NCBI GenBank assembly: GCA_902388455.1
Contig: CABMPD010000018.1
Span: 1 to 52,859, forward strand
Length of the DNA stretch: 52,859 bases
Source of the DNA: an uncultured Alistipes sp.
GTDB lineage: Bacteria; Bacteroidota; Bacteroidia; Bacteroidales; UBA932
Direction of reading: 5' to 3'
Shown: piece by piece, positions 15,485-24,508 of the stretch
Layout: each line of letters opens with the position of its first letter
Position numbering within the stretch: the stretch's first letter is position 1
Position numbers and translations under genes: made by a program
Notes under the pieces: model-generated
Seen by the model: the letters and a program-made list of their open reading frames with translations, nothing else
What the model was told of the DNA's origin: nothing
Database searches by the model: none

Positions 15485-18400
15485 ATGCTGGAGATATGCA
15501 AGGCGTCGGCCGGGTCGGGCAAGACCCACAAACTTACCGGGGAGTATCTGCGGATGCTCTTCAGCGGCGGGACCGACCGCTATAAATCGATTCTGGCGGT
15601 GACATTCACCAACAAGGCTACCGGCGAGATGAAGCAGAGAGTCCTCGAGGAGCTGCACCGGATAGCCTCCGGGGAGAAATCCCCATTCATCGCTGACCTC
15701 GCCCGCTCGGGCCGGTTTGCGGACATGGCTTCCGCCGGCAGCACTCCGGAGGCCGTGGAAGAAGCGGTGCGCCGGCATGCCTCGGCTCTGCTCTCGGCTA
15801 TTCTGAACGACTACTCTCTCTTCAATATCAGCACTATCGACCGGTTCTTCCAGCAGGTGCTCAGGGCATTCGCCATAGAGACCGGGCATTTCTCGTCCTA
15901 TAATGTGGAGATCAACGACGACAGCATCTTAGCCATAGCTGTGGACGAGCTGATGGGCTCGATAGACGATAACGAGGAACTGCTGCAGTGGCTCATCGAC
16001 CTGTCCGTGGAGGCGGTGGAGAACGGCCGTGACTGGAACAGCGTGCCCCAGCTGCTCCGTCTGGGTTCGGAGCTCTTCAAGGAGCCTTTCAAGCTGGCGG
16101 TGCGCGGCTCCGGGGTGGAACTGGCCGGGCGCACTTCCATAGCCGAGTGCGGGAAGGCCATGCGGAAGGTAGTTAGGGACTTCCGCGAGGAGTGCCGCAG
16201 CATGGCGGACGAGGCGGCGGCCATAATGAGCCGTTATGATCTTGTACCCTCTGATTTCAAGGGCGGTTCCCGCTCGTTCATGAACTATTTCGACAAGCTG
16301 CGTTCCGGACGCTACGAGGCCCCTCCGGCCACATTTGTCAGCATGGCGGAGGAAGAGCCGGCCAGATGGTGCGCCTCCTCGGCCAAAACCAGGGCCTCCG
16401 ACATCGCCTCCGCATATCATGCCGGGCTTGCGGAGATAGTCCGCAGGGCTTCCGACCCGGACCGCCTCACCAAGTACTTCACTGCCCTGGAGATACTGCG
16501 AAATCTTTCCGTGGCCGGTATCCTGAGCGACATCGAGGCTCAGGTCCGGGACCACTGCCGCCGCAACAACTTAGTCCTGCTTTCTGACACCCCGCGCTTC
16601 CTGTCGGACATCATCGACGGCAGCGACACACCTTTTATATACGAGCGCGTGGGTTCCCGCCTGGACAACTACCTGCTGGACGAGTTCCAGGACACCTCCC
16701 GGATGCAGTGGGACAACTTCGAACCCCTGCTCCGCGACAGTGTGGACGCCGGTAGTCCCTGCCTGATAGTGGGCGACGTCAAGCAGAGCATCTACCGCTG
16801 GAGAGGCTCCGACTGGAGGCTGCTGGATACGGAGATAGCCTCCCGTTTCGACCCCCGCAAGGTCCACACCGATACCTTAGCCTACAACTGGCGCAGTTCC
16901 GCCGAAGTGGTTTCCTTCAACAATTCCTTCTTCGGCTCCGTCGGGGCCCTGACCGGTGATGAGCTCATAGGCCGCATCTACTCCGACGCCGTGCAGCGGA
17001 TACCGGAGGGCAGCAGCCGTCCCGCGGGGCATATCCGGGTCACATTTACCGAAGGAAGCAGCGCGGATATGTGGGAGGAAAGTTGCCTGCAGCGGATTCT
17101 CGATGCGGTCCGCACCCTTATGGAGCACGGCTACCGCCCCGGGGACATAGCCTTCCTGGTCCGGACCCGTGCCGAGGGCGCCGCCATATCGGACCTGCTG
17201 ATAGCCAACGGCTACAATATCATGACGGAGGACTCCCTCCGTCTCTCCTCCTCCGCAGCGGTGCGCCGGACCGTGGACTGCCTGAAAGAGATGGCCGCCG
17301 GTATGTCCGGGACAGCTCCGGACGGGGAGGACGGCCCGGCAGCCGGGAAATCCCTCTACAATATCTGCGAGACCCTTCTGCGCTCCCGTCCCGAAGGGCA
17401 GGAGGACGGCGGCTCGGCCTTTGTAAACGCCTTCCTGGACTGTGTCCTGGAATATATCGGGGCGGAGGGCTCCGACCTCACCGGCTTCCTGCGCTGGTGG
17501 GAGACCGAGGGGGCCGACCGCTCCGTCTCGGCTCCGGAGGGCAGGGACGCCCTGCGCGTGATTACGATACACAAGTCCAAGGGCTTGGAATTCAAGGCCG
17601 TCATCGTGCCTTTCCTCCAGATACCATTCGCGCCCAAGGGCAACACCGCCAAATACATCTGGTGCGGTTCCTCCATACAGCCCTTCGATATGCTGCCGGT
17701 CTATCCCCTGGAGTGCCGCAGCAGTCTGGAACAGACCGTATTTGCCGGAGACTACTTGCGGGAGAAGCGCTACAGCGCCGTGGATGCGGTCAATGTGGCA
17801 TACGTCGCCTTTACCCGGGCGGTGCAGGAGCTCATTGTCTTTGCCCTCGTGCGTCCTTCCAAGAACGGCCCGGCCCCCACGTCCGTATCCCATATCCTCT
17901 ATTCCCACCTTCAGGGACAGCTCGAGGACGGGATCTACGAATTAGGAGAATGGACCTCGCCCCAATACCGGAAAGGCGGGGAGAGGGGAGCGGCCGGGGA
18001 GGAGATGGCCCGCGTGCCGTCGGTTCCCATAGGGGACAGGCTCAGGCTCTCCTTCCGCGGGGAGGAGTTCTTCAAGAGGGACAGCCGCCGCACCAGAGGT
18101 ATTGTCCTGCATGAGATATTGTCCAGGGTGGAGACGGCCTCCGATCTGGAGGAGGCGGTGCGGGGGGCCGTGGTCTCCGGCATTCTTCCCGCCAAGGAGG
18201 GGCCGCAGGTGCTGGAGCAGCTCTCCGGGATGCTGCGGTCGGTGAGCGACAGGCATTGGTTCGACGGGACTTACCTTTTGATGAACGAGGCGACCGTCAT
18301 TGCTCCCGGAGGGGACAGCTACCGTCCGGACCGGATGATGTTCAGCCCTGACGGGCAGAAGGCTGTGGTGGTGGACTACAAGTTCGGCAGCCGCAGGGAC

Positions 18401-18529
18401 GGGCAGTACCGCTCCCAGGTCAGGGGATATATGGATCTTCTCGGGCAGATGGGCTACCGGGAGGTGGAGGGATGGCTGTGGTACGGGGAGGACGGAGTGG
18501 AGGAAGTGGGACAATCTGCGGGGAAATGA
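15485..18529 (+). CDS. addA: AddA-type UvrD-family helicase/nuclease
   Basis: A 1014-aa ATP-dependent helicase with a C-terminal nuclease, the motor subunit paired with AddB. Walker A is CKASAGSGKT at residues 5-14, followed by AVTFTNKAT (motif Ia). Walker B is LLDEFQDTS (about 397) and KQSIYRWRGSDW follows (motif III). HKSKGLEFKAVIVPF lies near 695 (motif V) and YVAFTRAVQELIV near 780 (motif VI). The nuclease core HEILSR...VVVDYKFG sits near 875-965. All helicase motifs and the nuclease Asp/Lys look intact, so the complex should be active. Codon use is markedly G/C-ended, like addB. Confidence 0.92.
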   Translation: MLEICKASAGSGKTHKLTGEYLRMLFSGGTDRYKSILAVTFTNKATGEMKQRVLEELHRIASGEKSPFIADLARSGRFADMASAGSTPEAVEEAVRRHASALLSAILNDYSLFNISTIDRFFQQVLRAFAIETGHFSSYNVEINDDSILAIAVDELMGSIDDNEELLQWLIDLSVEAVENGRDWNSVPQLLRLGSELFKEPFKLAVRGSGVELAGRTSIAECGKAMRKVVRDFREECRSMADEAAAIMSRYDLVPSDFKGGSRSFMNYFDKLRSGRYEAPPATFVSMAEEEPARWCASSAKTRASDIASAYHAGLAEIVRRASDPDRLTKYFTALEILRNLSVAGILSDIEAQVRDHCRRNNLVLLSDTPRFLSDIIDGSDTPFIYERVGSRLDNYLLDEFQDTSRMQWDNFEPLLRDSVDAGSPCLIVGDVKQSIYRWRGSDWRLLDTEIASRFDPRKVHTDTLAYNWRSSAEVVSFNNSFFGSVGALTGDELIGRIYSDAVQRIPEGSSRPAGHIRVTFTEGSSADMWEESCLQRILDAVRTLMEHGYRPGDIAFLVRTRAEGAAISDLLIANGYNIMTEDSLRLSSSAAVRRTVDCLKEMAAGMSGTAPDGEDGPAAGKSLYNICETLLRSRPEGQEDGGSAFVNAFLDCVLEYIGAEGSDLTGFLRWWETEGADRSVSAPEGRDALRVITIHKSKGLEFKAVIVPFLQIPFAPKGNTAKYIWCGSSIQPFDMLPVYPLECRSSLEQTVFAGDYLREKRYSAVDAVNVAYVAFTRAVQELIVFALVRPSKNGPAPTSVSHILYSHLQGQLEDGIYELGEWTSPQYRKGGERGAAGEEMARVPSVPIGDRLRLSFRGEEFFKRDSRRTRGIVLHEILSRVETASDLEEAVRGAVVSGILPAKEGPQVLEQLSGMLRSVSDRHWFDGTYLLMNEATVIAPGGDSYRPDRMMFSPDGQKAVVVDYKFGSRRDGQYRSQVRGYMDLLGQMGYREVEGWLWYGEDGVEEVGQSAGK

Positions 18530-18530
18530 T

Positions 18531-18538
18531 TATATTTG
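18531..18538 (+). promoter_or_regulatory. -7 promoter element (TATATTTG)
   Basis: A perfect TAnnTTTG box beginning 2 bp after the addA stop and 28 bp before the HMA gene, indicating a separate start for the HMA-lipoprotein-DUF5723 genes. Confidence 0.6.
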
Positions 18539-18565
18539 CGTCCGGAATTTAAACTGAACTGAATT

Positions 18566-18781
18566 ATGTCAAAAGTAGTTTACAAAGTCAAGGGCATGAT
18601 GTGCGGTCACTGCGTCATGCATGTTCAGAAGGCCCTGGAATCATTGCCGGGCGTGAAGGCTACAGTTACTCTCGAGCCGGCAGAAGCTGTCATAGAGTTT
18701 TCTGAGAAGGTTTATGACAGGGCCGGGCTCCAGTCAGTGATAATCGAAAAGGCCGGAGAATATATTCTGGAAGACAAATAA
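18566..18781 (+). CDS. Heavy-metal-associated (HMA) domain protein, copper-chaperone-like
   Basis: A 71-aa single HMA domain. The metal site is GMMCGHCVMHVQKAL (CxxC at residues 13-16), followed by the family-typical LPGVKATVTLEPAEAVIEF. This is a CopZ/Atx1-type fold expected to bind Cu(I) or another soft metal in the cytoplasm. No P-type ATPase, CopY or other copper gene lies nearby; instead it heads an operon with a lipoprotein (9 bp downstream) and a DUF5723 protein, so its role here may not be copper export. Confidence 0.9.
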   Translation: MSKVVYKVKGMMCGHCVMHVQKALESLPGVKATVTLEPAEAVIEFSEKVYDRAGLQSVIIEKAGEYILEDK

Positions 18782-18790
18782 GTATTTAGT

Positions 18791-20605
18791 ATGAAATCGT
18801 ATTTTAGGATTCTAAACGCTGCGGTGACGGCTGTCGCTGCGGCAGTGGCTCTCTGCTCATGTACTTCAGAGGTCAGTTTCGACGAGGATTCGTTCGATAC
18901 TACTGTCAATGTGGGAGGAGATGCATTTTCACTTCCTCTCGGCTCGACGGCTGAGTTTGCAGTAGGTGACTTTCTGAATATCTCAGAGGGGGATATCATC
19001 AAAGTGGATGATGACGGTAATTATTATATCGCTTTCAATCAGACATTCGGACAGGAAATATCGATGAATGATTTTGCTGACCGCCTTACAGTCCCCGGAC
19101 TAACACACTCTCTTGATCCCAAGTCGATTGCTCTTCCGGAGATTCAGGACATTGACGGTTTGCCTGACGGTATAATCGAAGAACTGCCCGGGGTAGAGCT
19201 GGACGGAGAGAACATCAGGGTAGGACTTGGTTTCGATGAGGAATTTGCCTACGAGTTCGGTTTTGAGGAAGCTGCCGAGTACGGGCTGGTCAGCATCGAC
19301 AGGGTGAATTTGGAAGAAACTTATATCCGGCCGGTAGTGGAATTGGATACAGATGGTGAAATACCCTCCTCTCTGAGTTTTGAGGTTTCATTGGAAGTAC
19401 CGGAACATTATGTGTTTGAAGATTCTCCTCAGATTGACAACGCTACAGGTACCATTACTTTTACCGGTACCATGAGGGCTGACGGAGTGATGGAATTCGA
19501 GCCCGTGACACTTGTCGCTATAGACTTTGATCCGTCGGACAGCGGATATGATGAATTTGTCTTTACTGATGATTTTGCCGTGCGTAATTCGGCAATCACC
19601 TGTAAACGTGAGGATTTTAATTTATTATCAGGCAAGACTCTGGATGTGAGCCTGACAGTCCTGGTCGGTTCTGAGGACGGTTCTCTCACTCCTCTTTCTT
19701 TTGTGGGCAAGGTCGATATAAAGATAGATCCGGTTGAGGAGCTTATAGCGCTGGAGGGGATTCCGGATATTCTCAAATCCGAGGATGTCTCTCTGGATTT
19801 CTATGCACCTTCCATCACGGCTTCCGTAAGTACCAATGCAGGTGTGCCGGTAGACCTGAGCGCTGATATCGTTCCGGTCTTCGGTGGCAGTGACGGCGGG
19901 AGCCTGCATCTGGACATGTCCACTCCAGTGTCGGAGGATCCTGCTGTGACGGAGACCGGGTATTACTGGATATCGTCGGAGCGGCCTTCGGATCTCGCTC
20001 CTGAGTATGAGTGGATAGAAGCCGATGTAAGGAGCTTGCTCAGACAGATTCCGGACGAGGTGAGGATAGAGGTGAATGCCGGGACTGACCCGACCCAGAG
20101 TGCCTATGTGGTATGCAATTCGTATTACGATATAAGCGGAGAATTTTCCGTGAATGTACCTTTCTCTTTCGGGGACGATCTGTACCTTGCGGCGAAAGAT
20201 ACGATACCTGATCTGCCGTCCATACTTTCCACAGTAGTGCGTTCGGCCAATGTCATTATTAAGGGCGAGGTTACGAGCACTATACCAGTAAACGTGAATC
20301 TCAAGGCGTATTTTCTTGATGAACGTGGTGACCGTGTAAACGGCATACCGGAGGTGGAGCAGATGATAGAAAGTGCCGGTGCTGACGGTACACCTGTCGT
20401 CTGTCCTTTAGAGCTGTCAATTCCCAAATCGGACGTGCAGCAGGATATATGTTCTATGGTTCTCGTATTCGAGCTGCTTCCCGGGAGCGAGCCGGGCCTG
20501 CCGCTGTCGGAATCCTCTTCTGTGAAAGCTGATGTGGTACTGGAAATTCCCGGAGGAGTGACGCTGGATATCAATGATCTTGATGAATTCACTTACAATT
20601 ACTAA
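18791..20605 (+). CDS. Large hypothetical lipoprotein, partner of the DUF5723 protein
   Basis: 604 aa with a signal peptide and lipobox ALCSC (Cys about residue 27). The residues after the Cys (TSEVSFDEDSFD) are acidic, resembling a Bacteroidetes surface-export signal. The body is strand-rich, with repeated FEVSLEVPEHYVF-like and VNVNLKAYFLDERGD segments that look like immunoglobulin-like beta-sandwich modules. No enzyme motif seen. I do not recognise a named domain. The gene lies between the HMA gene and the DUF5723 gene with gaps of 9 and 12 bp, and the latter pairing suggests a surface complex (inference). Codons are more A/T-ended than in addAB upstream. Confidence 0.75.
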   Translation: MKSYFRILNAAVTAVAAAVALCSCTSEVSFDEDSFDTTVNVGGDAFSLPLGSTAEFAVGDFLNISEGDIIKVDDDGNYYIAFNQTFGQEISMNDFADRLTVPGLTHSLDPKSIALPEIQDIDGLPDGIIEELPGVELDGENIRVGLGFDEEFAYEFGFEEAAEYGLVSIDRVNLEETYIRPVVELDTDGEIPSSLSFEVSLEVPEHYVFEDSPQIDNATGTITFTGTMRADGVMEFEPVTLVAIDFDPSDSGYDEFVFTDDFAVRNSAITCKREDFNLLSGKTLDVSLTVLVGSEDGSLTPLSFVGKVDIKIDPVEELIALEGIPDILKSEDVSLDFYAPSITASVSTNAGVPVDLSADIVPVFGGSDGGSLHLDMSTPVSEDPAVTETGYYWISSERPSDLAPEYEWIEADVRSLLRQIPDEVRIEVNAGTDPTQSAYVVCNSYYDISGEFSVNVPFSFGDDLYLAAKDTIPDLPSILSTVVRSANVIIKGEVTSTIPVNVNLKAYFLDERGDRVNGIPEVEQMIESAGADGTPVVCPLELSIPKSDVQQDICSMVLVFELLPGSEPGLPLSESSSVKADVVLEIPGGVTLDINDLDEFTYNY

Positions 20606-20617
20606 GCCTAGAAGGAG

Positions 20618-22039
20618 ATGAAAAAGATATTTTTTGCAATATTTGTATTAGTGGCTGCGGCTGTGTCTCTGAATGCGCAGAGCAGAACCAGTTATTTTGT
20701 CAAGAACTCCACGCAGAATCATTATCTTAACCCGGCCTTTGTCCCTGATCAGGGCTATGTGGGTGTTCCTTTGCTGAATAGTTTCGATATTCAGATCGGG
20801 ACTAATTTCGGACCATCTTCTTTTCTATTCCCGCTTGCAGACGGGAAGACAGGTCTTTTTCTCAATCCGGAGGTGGATGCTGATGTCTTCATGGCAGGAT
20901 TGAAGAGTACCAGTTATCTGGATGGAAATATCGGCTACAATATTGTTGATGCCGGTTGGTTCACAGGTAAGGATTCTTTCTGGACACTTTCTCTGGGTGT
21001 GGATGCGGATGTAGAAAGCTCTGTGCCTAAAGAACTGTTCGGCTTCTTAAAAAGAGGAATGGAGACTGACCCGCAGCAGTATTCAATACGTAATTTAAGT
21101 CTTGGTGCGCAGGTTTACGCATCCCTTTCCCTGGGCTATTCCCGCGGACTGGATGAGCTGGTCAAGGGTCTGAGAGTGGGAGGTAAGGTCAAATTTCTGG
21201 CCAGTGTCGCAGATATTCAGGTAAATATGAACAGCCTGGACCTCAATATGAGTTCTCAGAAATGGAACGTATCTACTCTTGGTACAGCCCACATATTAGG
21301 CGGAGGAATTGTTCCTACATTCAATGAGGACGGATACGTGAACGGTCTTAAGTTCGATCCGTCCGGTCTTGGAGCGGGAGGTTTTGGAATGGCGTTTGAT
21401 CTAGGGGCTGAGTATACTATCTCTGAGGGGACTCCTGTAGACGGTCTGCGTTTTTCGATATCAGTGACTGACTTGGGATTCATTTCTTACAATAAAAGTA
21501 AATCCAGAATATTCAGAGCGGACAGAGCCTTTGAATACGATGGTTTTGAGAATATCGGTGGAGACGAAGGGCTTGAATCTCAAGTAGAGAATCTTCAGGA
21601 CGAACTGTTCGGACTGGTGTCTTTCTCTGAAGAGCAGGTGGATAAAGCACAGAGCGGTCATCTTGCGGCGACTCTGTATGCCGGAGTTGATTATTCATTC
21701 CTGAATGACAAGATGAATGTCGGATTGCTGTATTCAGCACGTTTCGGCAGATTCAGGACGGAGAACGAACTTACGCTGGCATGGAATTACGCGCCTGTCC
21801 GCAGTTTTGATATAGCTCTTTCGTACTCGCTTTTGAAAACACATTCTACATTCGGATGGTTGATTACTTTCGTGCCTAGAAAAGGCATAGGCATATTTGT
21901 CGGCAGTGATTATACTCCGTTGAATTATACTGCATTCAACTTGGACGGATTCAAACTGCCTGTACCTTCGCGTCAGGTGATTCTGGATGTCAATTTCGGT
22001 TTGACAATATCGCTGGGAGGAACCAACAGAAGATACTGA
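20618..22039 (+). CDS. DUF5723 family outer-membrane protein
   Basis: 473 aa. The signal peptide ends VSLNA with cleavage before Gln21. The mature start YFVKNSTQNHYLNPAF followed by PDQGYVGVPLLNSFDIQIG is the DUF5723 signature. The rest is a series of amphipathic strands (for example GYSRGLDELVKGLRVGGKVK and LNVNFG-type ends) and the chain ends in NFGLTISLG plus a short tail, as in an outer-membrane barrel of the PorV/FadL-like type. Function unknown. It is the last gene of the HMA-lipoprotein-DUF5723 unit and is followed by a strong terminator hairpin. Confidence 0.85.
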   Translation: MKKIFFAIFVLVAAAVSLNAQSRTSYFVKNSTQNHYLNPAFVPDQGYVGVPLLNSFDIQIGTNFGPSSFLFPLADGKTGLFLNPEVDADVFMAGLKSTSYLDGNIGYNIVDAGWFTGKDSFWTLSLGVDADVESSVPKELFGFLKRGMETDPQQYSIRNLSLGAQVYASLSLGYSRGLDELVKGLRVGGKVKFLASVADIQVNMNSLDLNMSSQKWNVSTLGTAHILGGGIVPTFNEDGYVNGLKFDPSGLGAGGFGMAFDLGAEYTISEGTPVDGLRFSISVTDLGFISYNKSKSRIFRADRAFEYDGFENIGGDEGLESQVENLQDELFGLVSFSEEQVDKAQSGHLAATLYAGVDYSFLNDKMNVGLLYSARFGRFRTENELTLAWNYAPVRSFDIALSYSLLKTHSTFGWLITFVPRKGIGIFVGSDYTPLNYTAFNLDGFKLPVPSRQVILDVNFGLTISLGGTNRRY

Positions 22040-22057
22040 GAGCGTATTTTCAGAATA

Positions 22058-22101
22058 GAAAAGAGGCTGTGGCAGGAAAATCTCCTTCACAGCCTCTTTT
22101 C
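22058..22101. terminator. Bidirectional rho-independent terminator
   Basis: A perfect 14-bp stem (GAAAAGAGGCTGTG, 22058-22071, with its complement at 22088-22101) around a 16-nt loop lies between the convergent DUF5723 and MaoC genes. The A- and T-rich ends of the stem provide a U-tract on both strands. Confidence 0.85.
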
Positions 22102-22119
22102 TGTGTCTGCCGCAATCCG

Positions 22120-22539
22120 TCAGATTGCCGGAGCCGAGAAATGCTCCTTGGAGAAGATGCGGGCCTCGGTGATCACCACGCTGTTGCCGTCCTTGTCCCT
22201 CATGGTACCGACGAGGGTTCCGATCATCCTCTTGTGGTCCACGCTGGTGCACTCGAAGCGGATGTGATAGGGCTCGTCGATGTACACCGGCCTGAGGTAG
22301 GTGACATTCTGAGAGATGAAGTATGCGAGCTTGTCAGCCGGCCACATGGTGCCGAATACCTTGGCAAACGCGCACAGGATGAGGACTCCCTGAGCAACCG
22401 GACGTCCGAACTCGGTCGCGGTGGCATATTCGCGGTCTATGTGGATGGGGTTGTAGTCATCCGTCAGCTTTGCATAGACCTCAGCGTCTTTCTGGGTGAA
22501 GACGGTGTTGTAGTCATAGGTGTCGTGTTCCTTGATCAT
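22120..22539 (-). CDS. MaoC family (R)-specific enoyl hydratase
   Basis: A 139-aa hot-dog-fold hydratase. The catalytic block is LTDDYNPIHIDREYA (about residues 25-39), in which the Asp and His act in hydration of enoyl-thioesters, followed by GRPVAQGVL. In the usual motif Gly-Asp-x-Asn-Pro, Gly is replaced by Asp here. The C-terminal half contains FISQNVTYLRPVYIDEP. Probably cytoplasmic, acting on an acyl-CoA or acyl-ACP; no other fatty-acid gene is adjacent. Preceded by a -7 box TATTTTTG at 22577-22584. Confidence 0.9.
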   Translation of the reverse strand: MIKEHDTYDYNTVFTQKDAEVYAKLTDDYNPIHIDREYATATEFGRPVAQGVLILCAFAKVFGTMWPADKLAYFISQNVTYLRPVYIDEPYHIRFECTSVDHKRMIGTLVGTMRDKDGNSVVITEARIFSKEHFSAPAI

Positions 22540-22576
22540 AACATGAAGAATTTAGATTAGCCCTATAAAGATAAGT

Positions 22577-22584
22577 CAAAAATA
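22577..22584 (-). promoter_or_regulatory. -7 promoter element of the MaoC gene (TATTTTTG)
   Basis: A TAnnTTTG box on the minus strand 38 bp before the MaoC ATG. No clear -33. Confidence 0.4.
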
Positions 22585-22587
22585 CGG

Positions 22588-22612
22588 AAAAAACAAATTT
22601 AGGCCTCCTAAA
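22588..22612 (-). terminator. Weak terminator after the MBL hydrolase gene
   Basis: A 6-bp stem TTTAGG/CCTAAA (22598-22612), followed on the minus strand by a T-rich run, eight bases past the MBL stop. The stem is short and AU-rich. Confidence 0.4.
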
Positions 22613-22619
22613 ATAGCAT

Positions 22620-23399
22620 TTAAAATGCCAGGGAAAGACCGTCGTACGCCGGCTCAATACCCTCAGGAAGGGTTTTGCAGAGGTCCTCATACTTTTCCAG
22701 CTGGTGGGACAGATGGGTCAGAAAACAGTGCCGCGCACCCACCCTGCGGCAGACATCAATGGCCTTGTCCAGGGAAAAATGGGAAATGTGCGGGGTCCTG
22801 CGGATGCAGCTGACTACGAAGATGTCCACTCCGCGGAAGCGCTCTATGGACTCTTCGGAGATGTAGTTGGCATCGGTAAGATAGCCAAGGCGGCCGAAGC
22901 GGAATCCCAGGATGGGCAGCTTGTAGTGCATGGCCCGCACGGGGATTATCTCCACTCCACCGATGCTGAAGGGCTCTTCTCCGATGGTATGCAGGATGAA
23001 GTCCGGAACTCCTGGGTAGCGGTGGTCGCCGAAGGCGTAGGCGTACTCCCGTTTGAGAGATTCCTGGACGATGGGCTCTGCGTAGATGGGAAATGCCCGG
23101 TGCATGAAGTAGTTGAAGGCCCGCACGTCATCCAGTCCGCCGGTATGGTCCTTGTGCATGTGGGTGAGCAGCACAGCATCCAGCTCCCGGATACCGCTGC
23201 GCAGGATCTGCTGCCGGAAGTCCGGGCCGGCGTCCACCACCAGTCTCAGACCCTCGTATTCGATGTATGCGGAGGTTCTCAGCCGCTTGTCGTGGAAGTC
23301 GTCCGAGCGGCAGACGGGACAGGAGCAGCCGATGATGGGCATGCCCTGGGAAGTGCCTGTCCCCAGAAATTCTATTTTATTGCGGACTTTAGCGCTCAT
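22620..23399 (-). CDS. MBL-fold metallo-hydrolase, PhnP-like
   Basis: 259 aa. The start FLGTGTSQGMPIIGCSCPVC is typical of the PhnP-related metallo-beta-lactamase group, including the extra cysteine motif GCSCPVC that can bind a structural zinc. The catalytic metal motif is LTHMHKDHTGG (HxHxDH), and further His/Asp ligands follow (VRAMHYKLPILGF, YLTDANY and FLTHLSHQ). Likely a cytoplasmic phosphodiesterase; no phn genes are nearby, so the substrate is open. I chose the ATG at 23399 (MSAK); an ATG at 23408 would lie inside the -7 box. Confidence 0.88.
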   Translation of the reverse strand: MSAKVRNKIEFLGTGTSQGMPIIGCSCPVCRSDDFHDKRLRTSAYIEYEGLRLVVDAGPDFRQQILRSGIRELDAVLLTHMHKDHTGGLDDVRAFNYFMHRAFPIYAEPIVQESLKREYAYAFGDHRYPGVPDFILHTIGEEPFSIGGVEIIPVRAMHYKLPILGFRFGRLGYLTDANYISEESIERFRGVDIFVVSCIRRTPHISHFSLDKAIDVCRRVGARHCFLTHLSHQLEKYEDLCKTLPEGIEPAYDGLSLAF

Positions 23400-23405
23400 C
23401 GGCCC

Positions 23406-23433
23406 CAAAGATAGGGAAATTTGTGTAATTTTG
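23406..23433. promoter_or_regulatory. Divergent promoter pair for the MBL and methylase genes
   Basis: TATCTTTG on the minus strand (23406-23413) and TAATTTTG on the plus strand (23426-23433) are only 12 bp apart. Each -7 box ends about 6 bp before its ATG (23399 and 23440), so both transcripts should be nearly leaderless. Confidence 0.55.
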
Positions 23434-23439
23434 TAAAAT

Positions 23440-24144
23440 ATGAATTGCAGACTTTATCTCGTTCCCGCCCCTCTGGGGGACAATCCTCCCGAGGAGGTCA
23501 TCCCTCCCTATGTTTTCGGGCAGATAGCCCATGTCACCCGCTTTGCGGTGGAGGACATACGCACTGCCCGCCGGTATCTGTCCAGGATAGGCTTCAGGGG
23601 CAGGATAGACTCTCTTGCCTTCTACGAGATCAACGAGCATTCCACTCCCGAGGACATAGAGCGGATCGCGGCCGCCTTCACAGACGGTGAGGACATGGCC
23701 CTGATATCCGAGGCCGGTCTGCCTGCTGTGGCGGATCCCGGTGCCGCCCTAGTGGCCTTGGCCCATAAGGACGGGGTGGAGGTGGTGCCTTTCTCCGGTC
23801 CCTCGTCCCTGATGATGGCCCTGATGTCCTCCGGCATGAACGGGCAGTGCTTCGCCTTTGCGGGCTATATCCCGGCTAAGACCGATGCCCGCCGCAAGAG
23901 GCTCAAGGAGCTGGAGGCCCGTTCCCGTCGGAACTCCGAGACCCAGATAATCATCGAGACCCCTTACCGGAGCGATGCCCTCTTTCAGGACATCCTCTCA
24001 GTCTGCGATCCGTCCACGAGGGTATGTGTTGCCGCCGGCATCACCCTTCCGGACCAGATGATACGGACCCGCACCGTCGCCCAGTGGCGCAGGGAGGGTC
24101 TGACTATTTCCAAACGGCCGGCAGTTTTTCTAATCTACGCCTGA
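23440..24144 (+). CDS. SAM-dependent methyltransferase, RsmI-like (tetrapyrrole methylase fold)
   Basis: 234 aa with RsmI-type motifs: LYLVPAPLGDNPP at the start, MALISEAGLPAVADPGAALV (SAM-binding, about residues 85-105), FSGPSSLMMALMSSG and IIIETPYRSDALF. RsmI methylates the ribose of C1402 in 16S rRNA. This copy is shorter than the usual 270-290 aa, lacks the C-terminal extension and opens differently, so it may be a family member with another target. folB follows after 4 bp, then mtaB, forming one operon. Confidence 0.85.
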   Translation: MNCRLYLVPAPLGDNPPEEVIPPYVFGQIAHVTRFAVEDIRTARRYLSRIGFRGRIDSLAFYEINEHSTPEDIERIAAAFTDGEDMALISEAGLPAVADPGAALVALAHKDGVEVVPFSGPSSLMMALMSSGMNGQCFAFAGYIPAKTDARRKRLKELEARSRRNSETQIIIETPYRSDALFQDILSVCDPSTRVCVAAGITLPDQMIRTRTVAQWRREGLTISKRPAVFLIYA

Positions 24145-24148
24145 AAAT

Positions 24149-24508
24149 ATGGGAAAAATAGAACTTTGCGGAATGCGCTTTTTCGCCCACCACGGATGCT
24201 TCCATGAGGAGAAAGTCATCGGCAACCACTTTGTAGTGGACTTCGAGGCCTGGACAGATACCCGCGCGGCATCTGAGAGCGATGCCCTCGAGGACACACT
24301 CAACTATCAGATTATCTTCGATATAGTCAAGGAGGAAATGGCCGTCTCCTCCAATCTGCTGGAGCACGTCGGCGGCCGTATCCTGCGCCGGTTCCGGGCG
24401 GCTTTCCCGACAGTGGAGAGGGCCAGGATCTCAATTGCCAAGCTCAATCCTCCTCTCGGCGGGGAGGTGGGAGCGTCGAAGGTAACCCTTGAGCTGCAGG
24501 ACGTATGA
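24149..24508 (+). CDS. folB: Dihydroneopterin aldolase
   Basis: 119 aa, the normal FolB length. It converts 7,8-dihydroneopterin to 6-hydroxymethyl-dihydropterin and glycolaldehyde in folate synthesis. Motifs are GMRFFAHHGCFHEEK (conserved His-Gly and Glu), DTLNYQIIFDIVKE, and NLLEHVGGRI near residue 71. The C-terminal KLNPPLGGEVGASKV contains the conserved Pro-Pro. The stop overlaps the mtaB start (ATGA at 24505-24508), indicating translational coupling. Confidence 0.94.
   Translation: MGKIELCGMRFFAHHGCFHEEKVIGNHFVVDFEAWTDTRAASESDALEDTLNYQIIFDIVKEEMAVSSNLLEHVGGRILRRFRAAFPTVERARISIAKLNPPLGGEVGASKVTLELQDV

Noticed and set aside
23440..24144. Naming the methylase rsmI outright
   Set aside because: It is shorter than RsmI and lacks the C-terminal part, so only the family is assigned.
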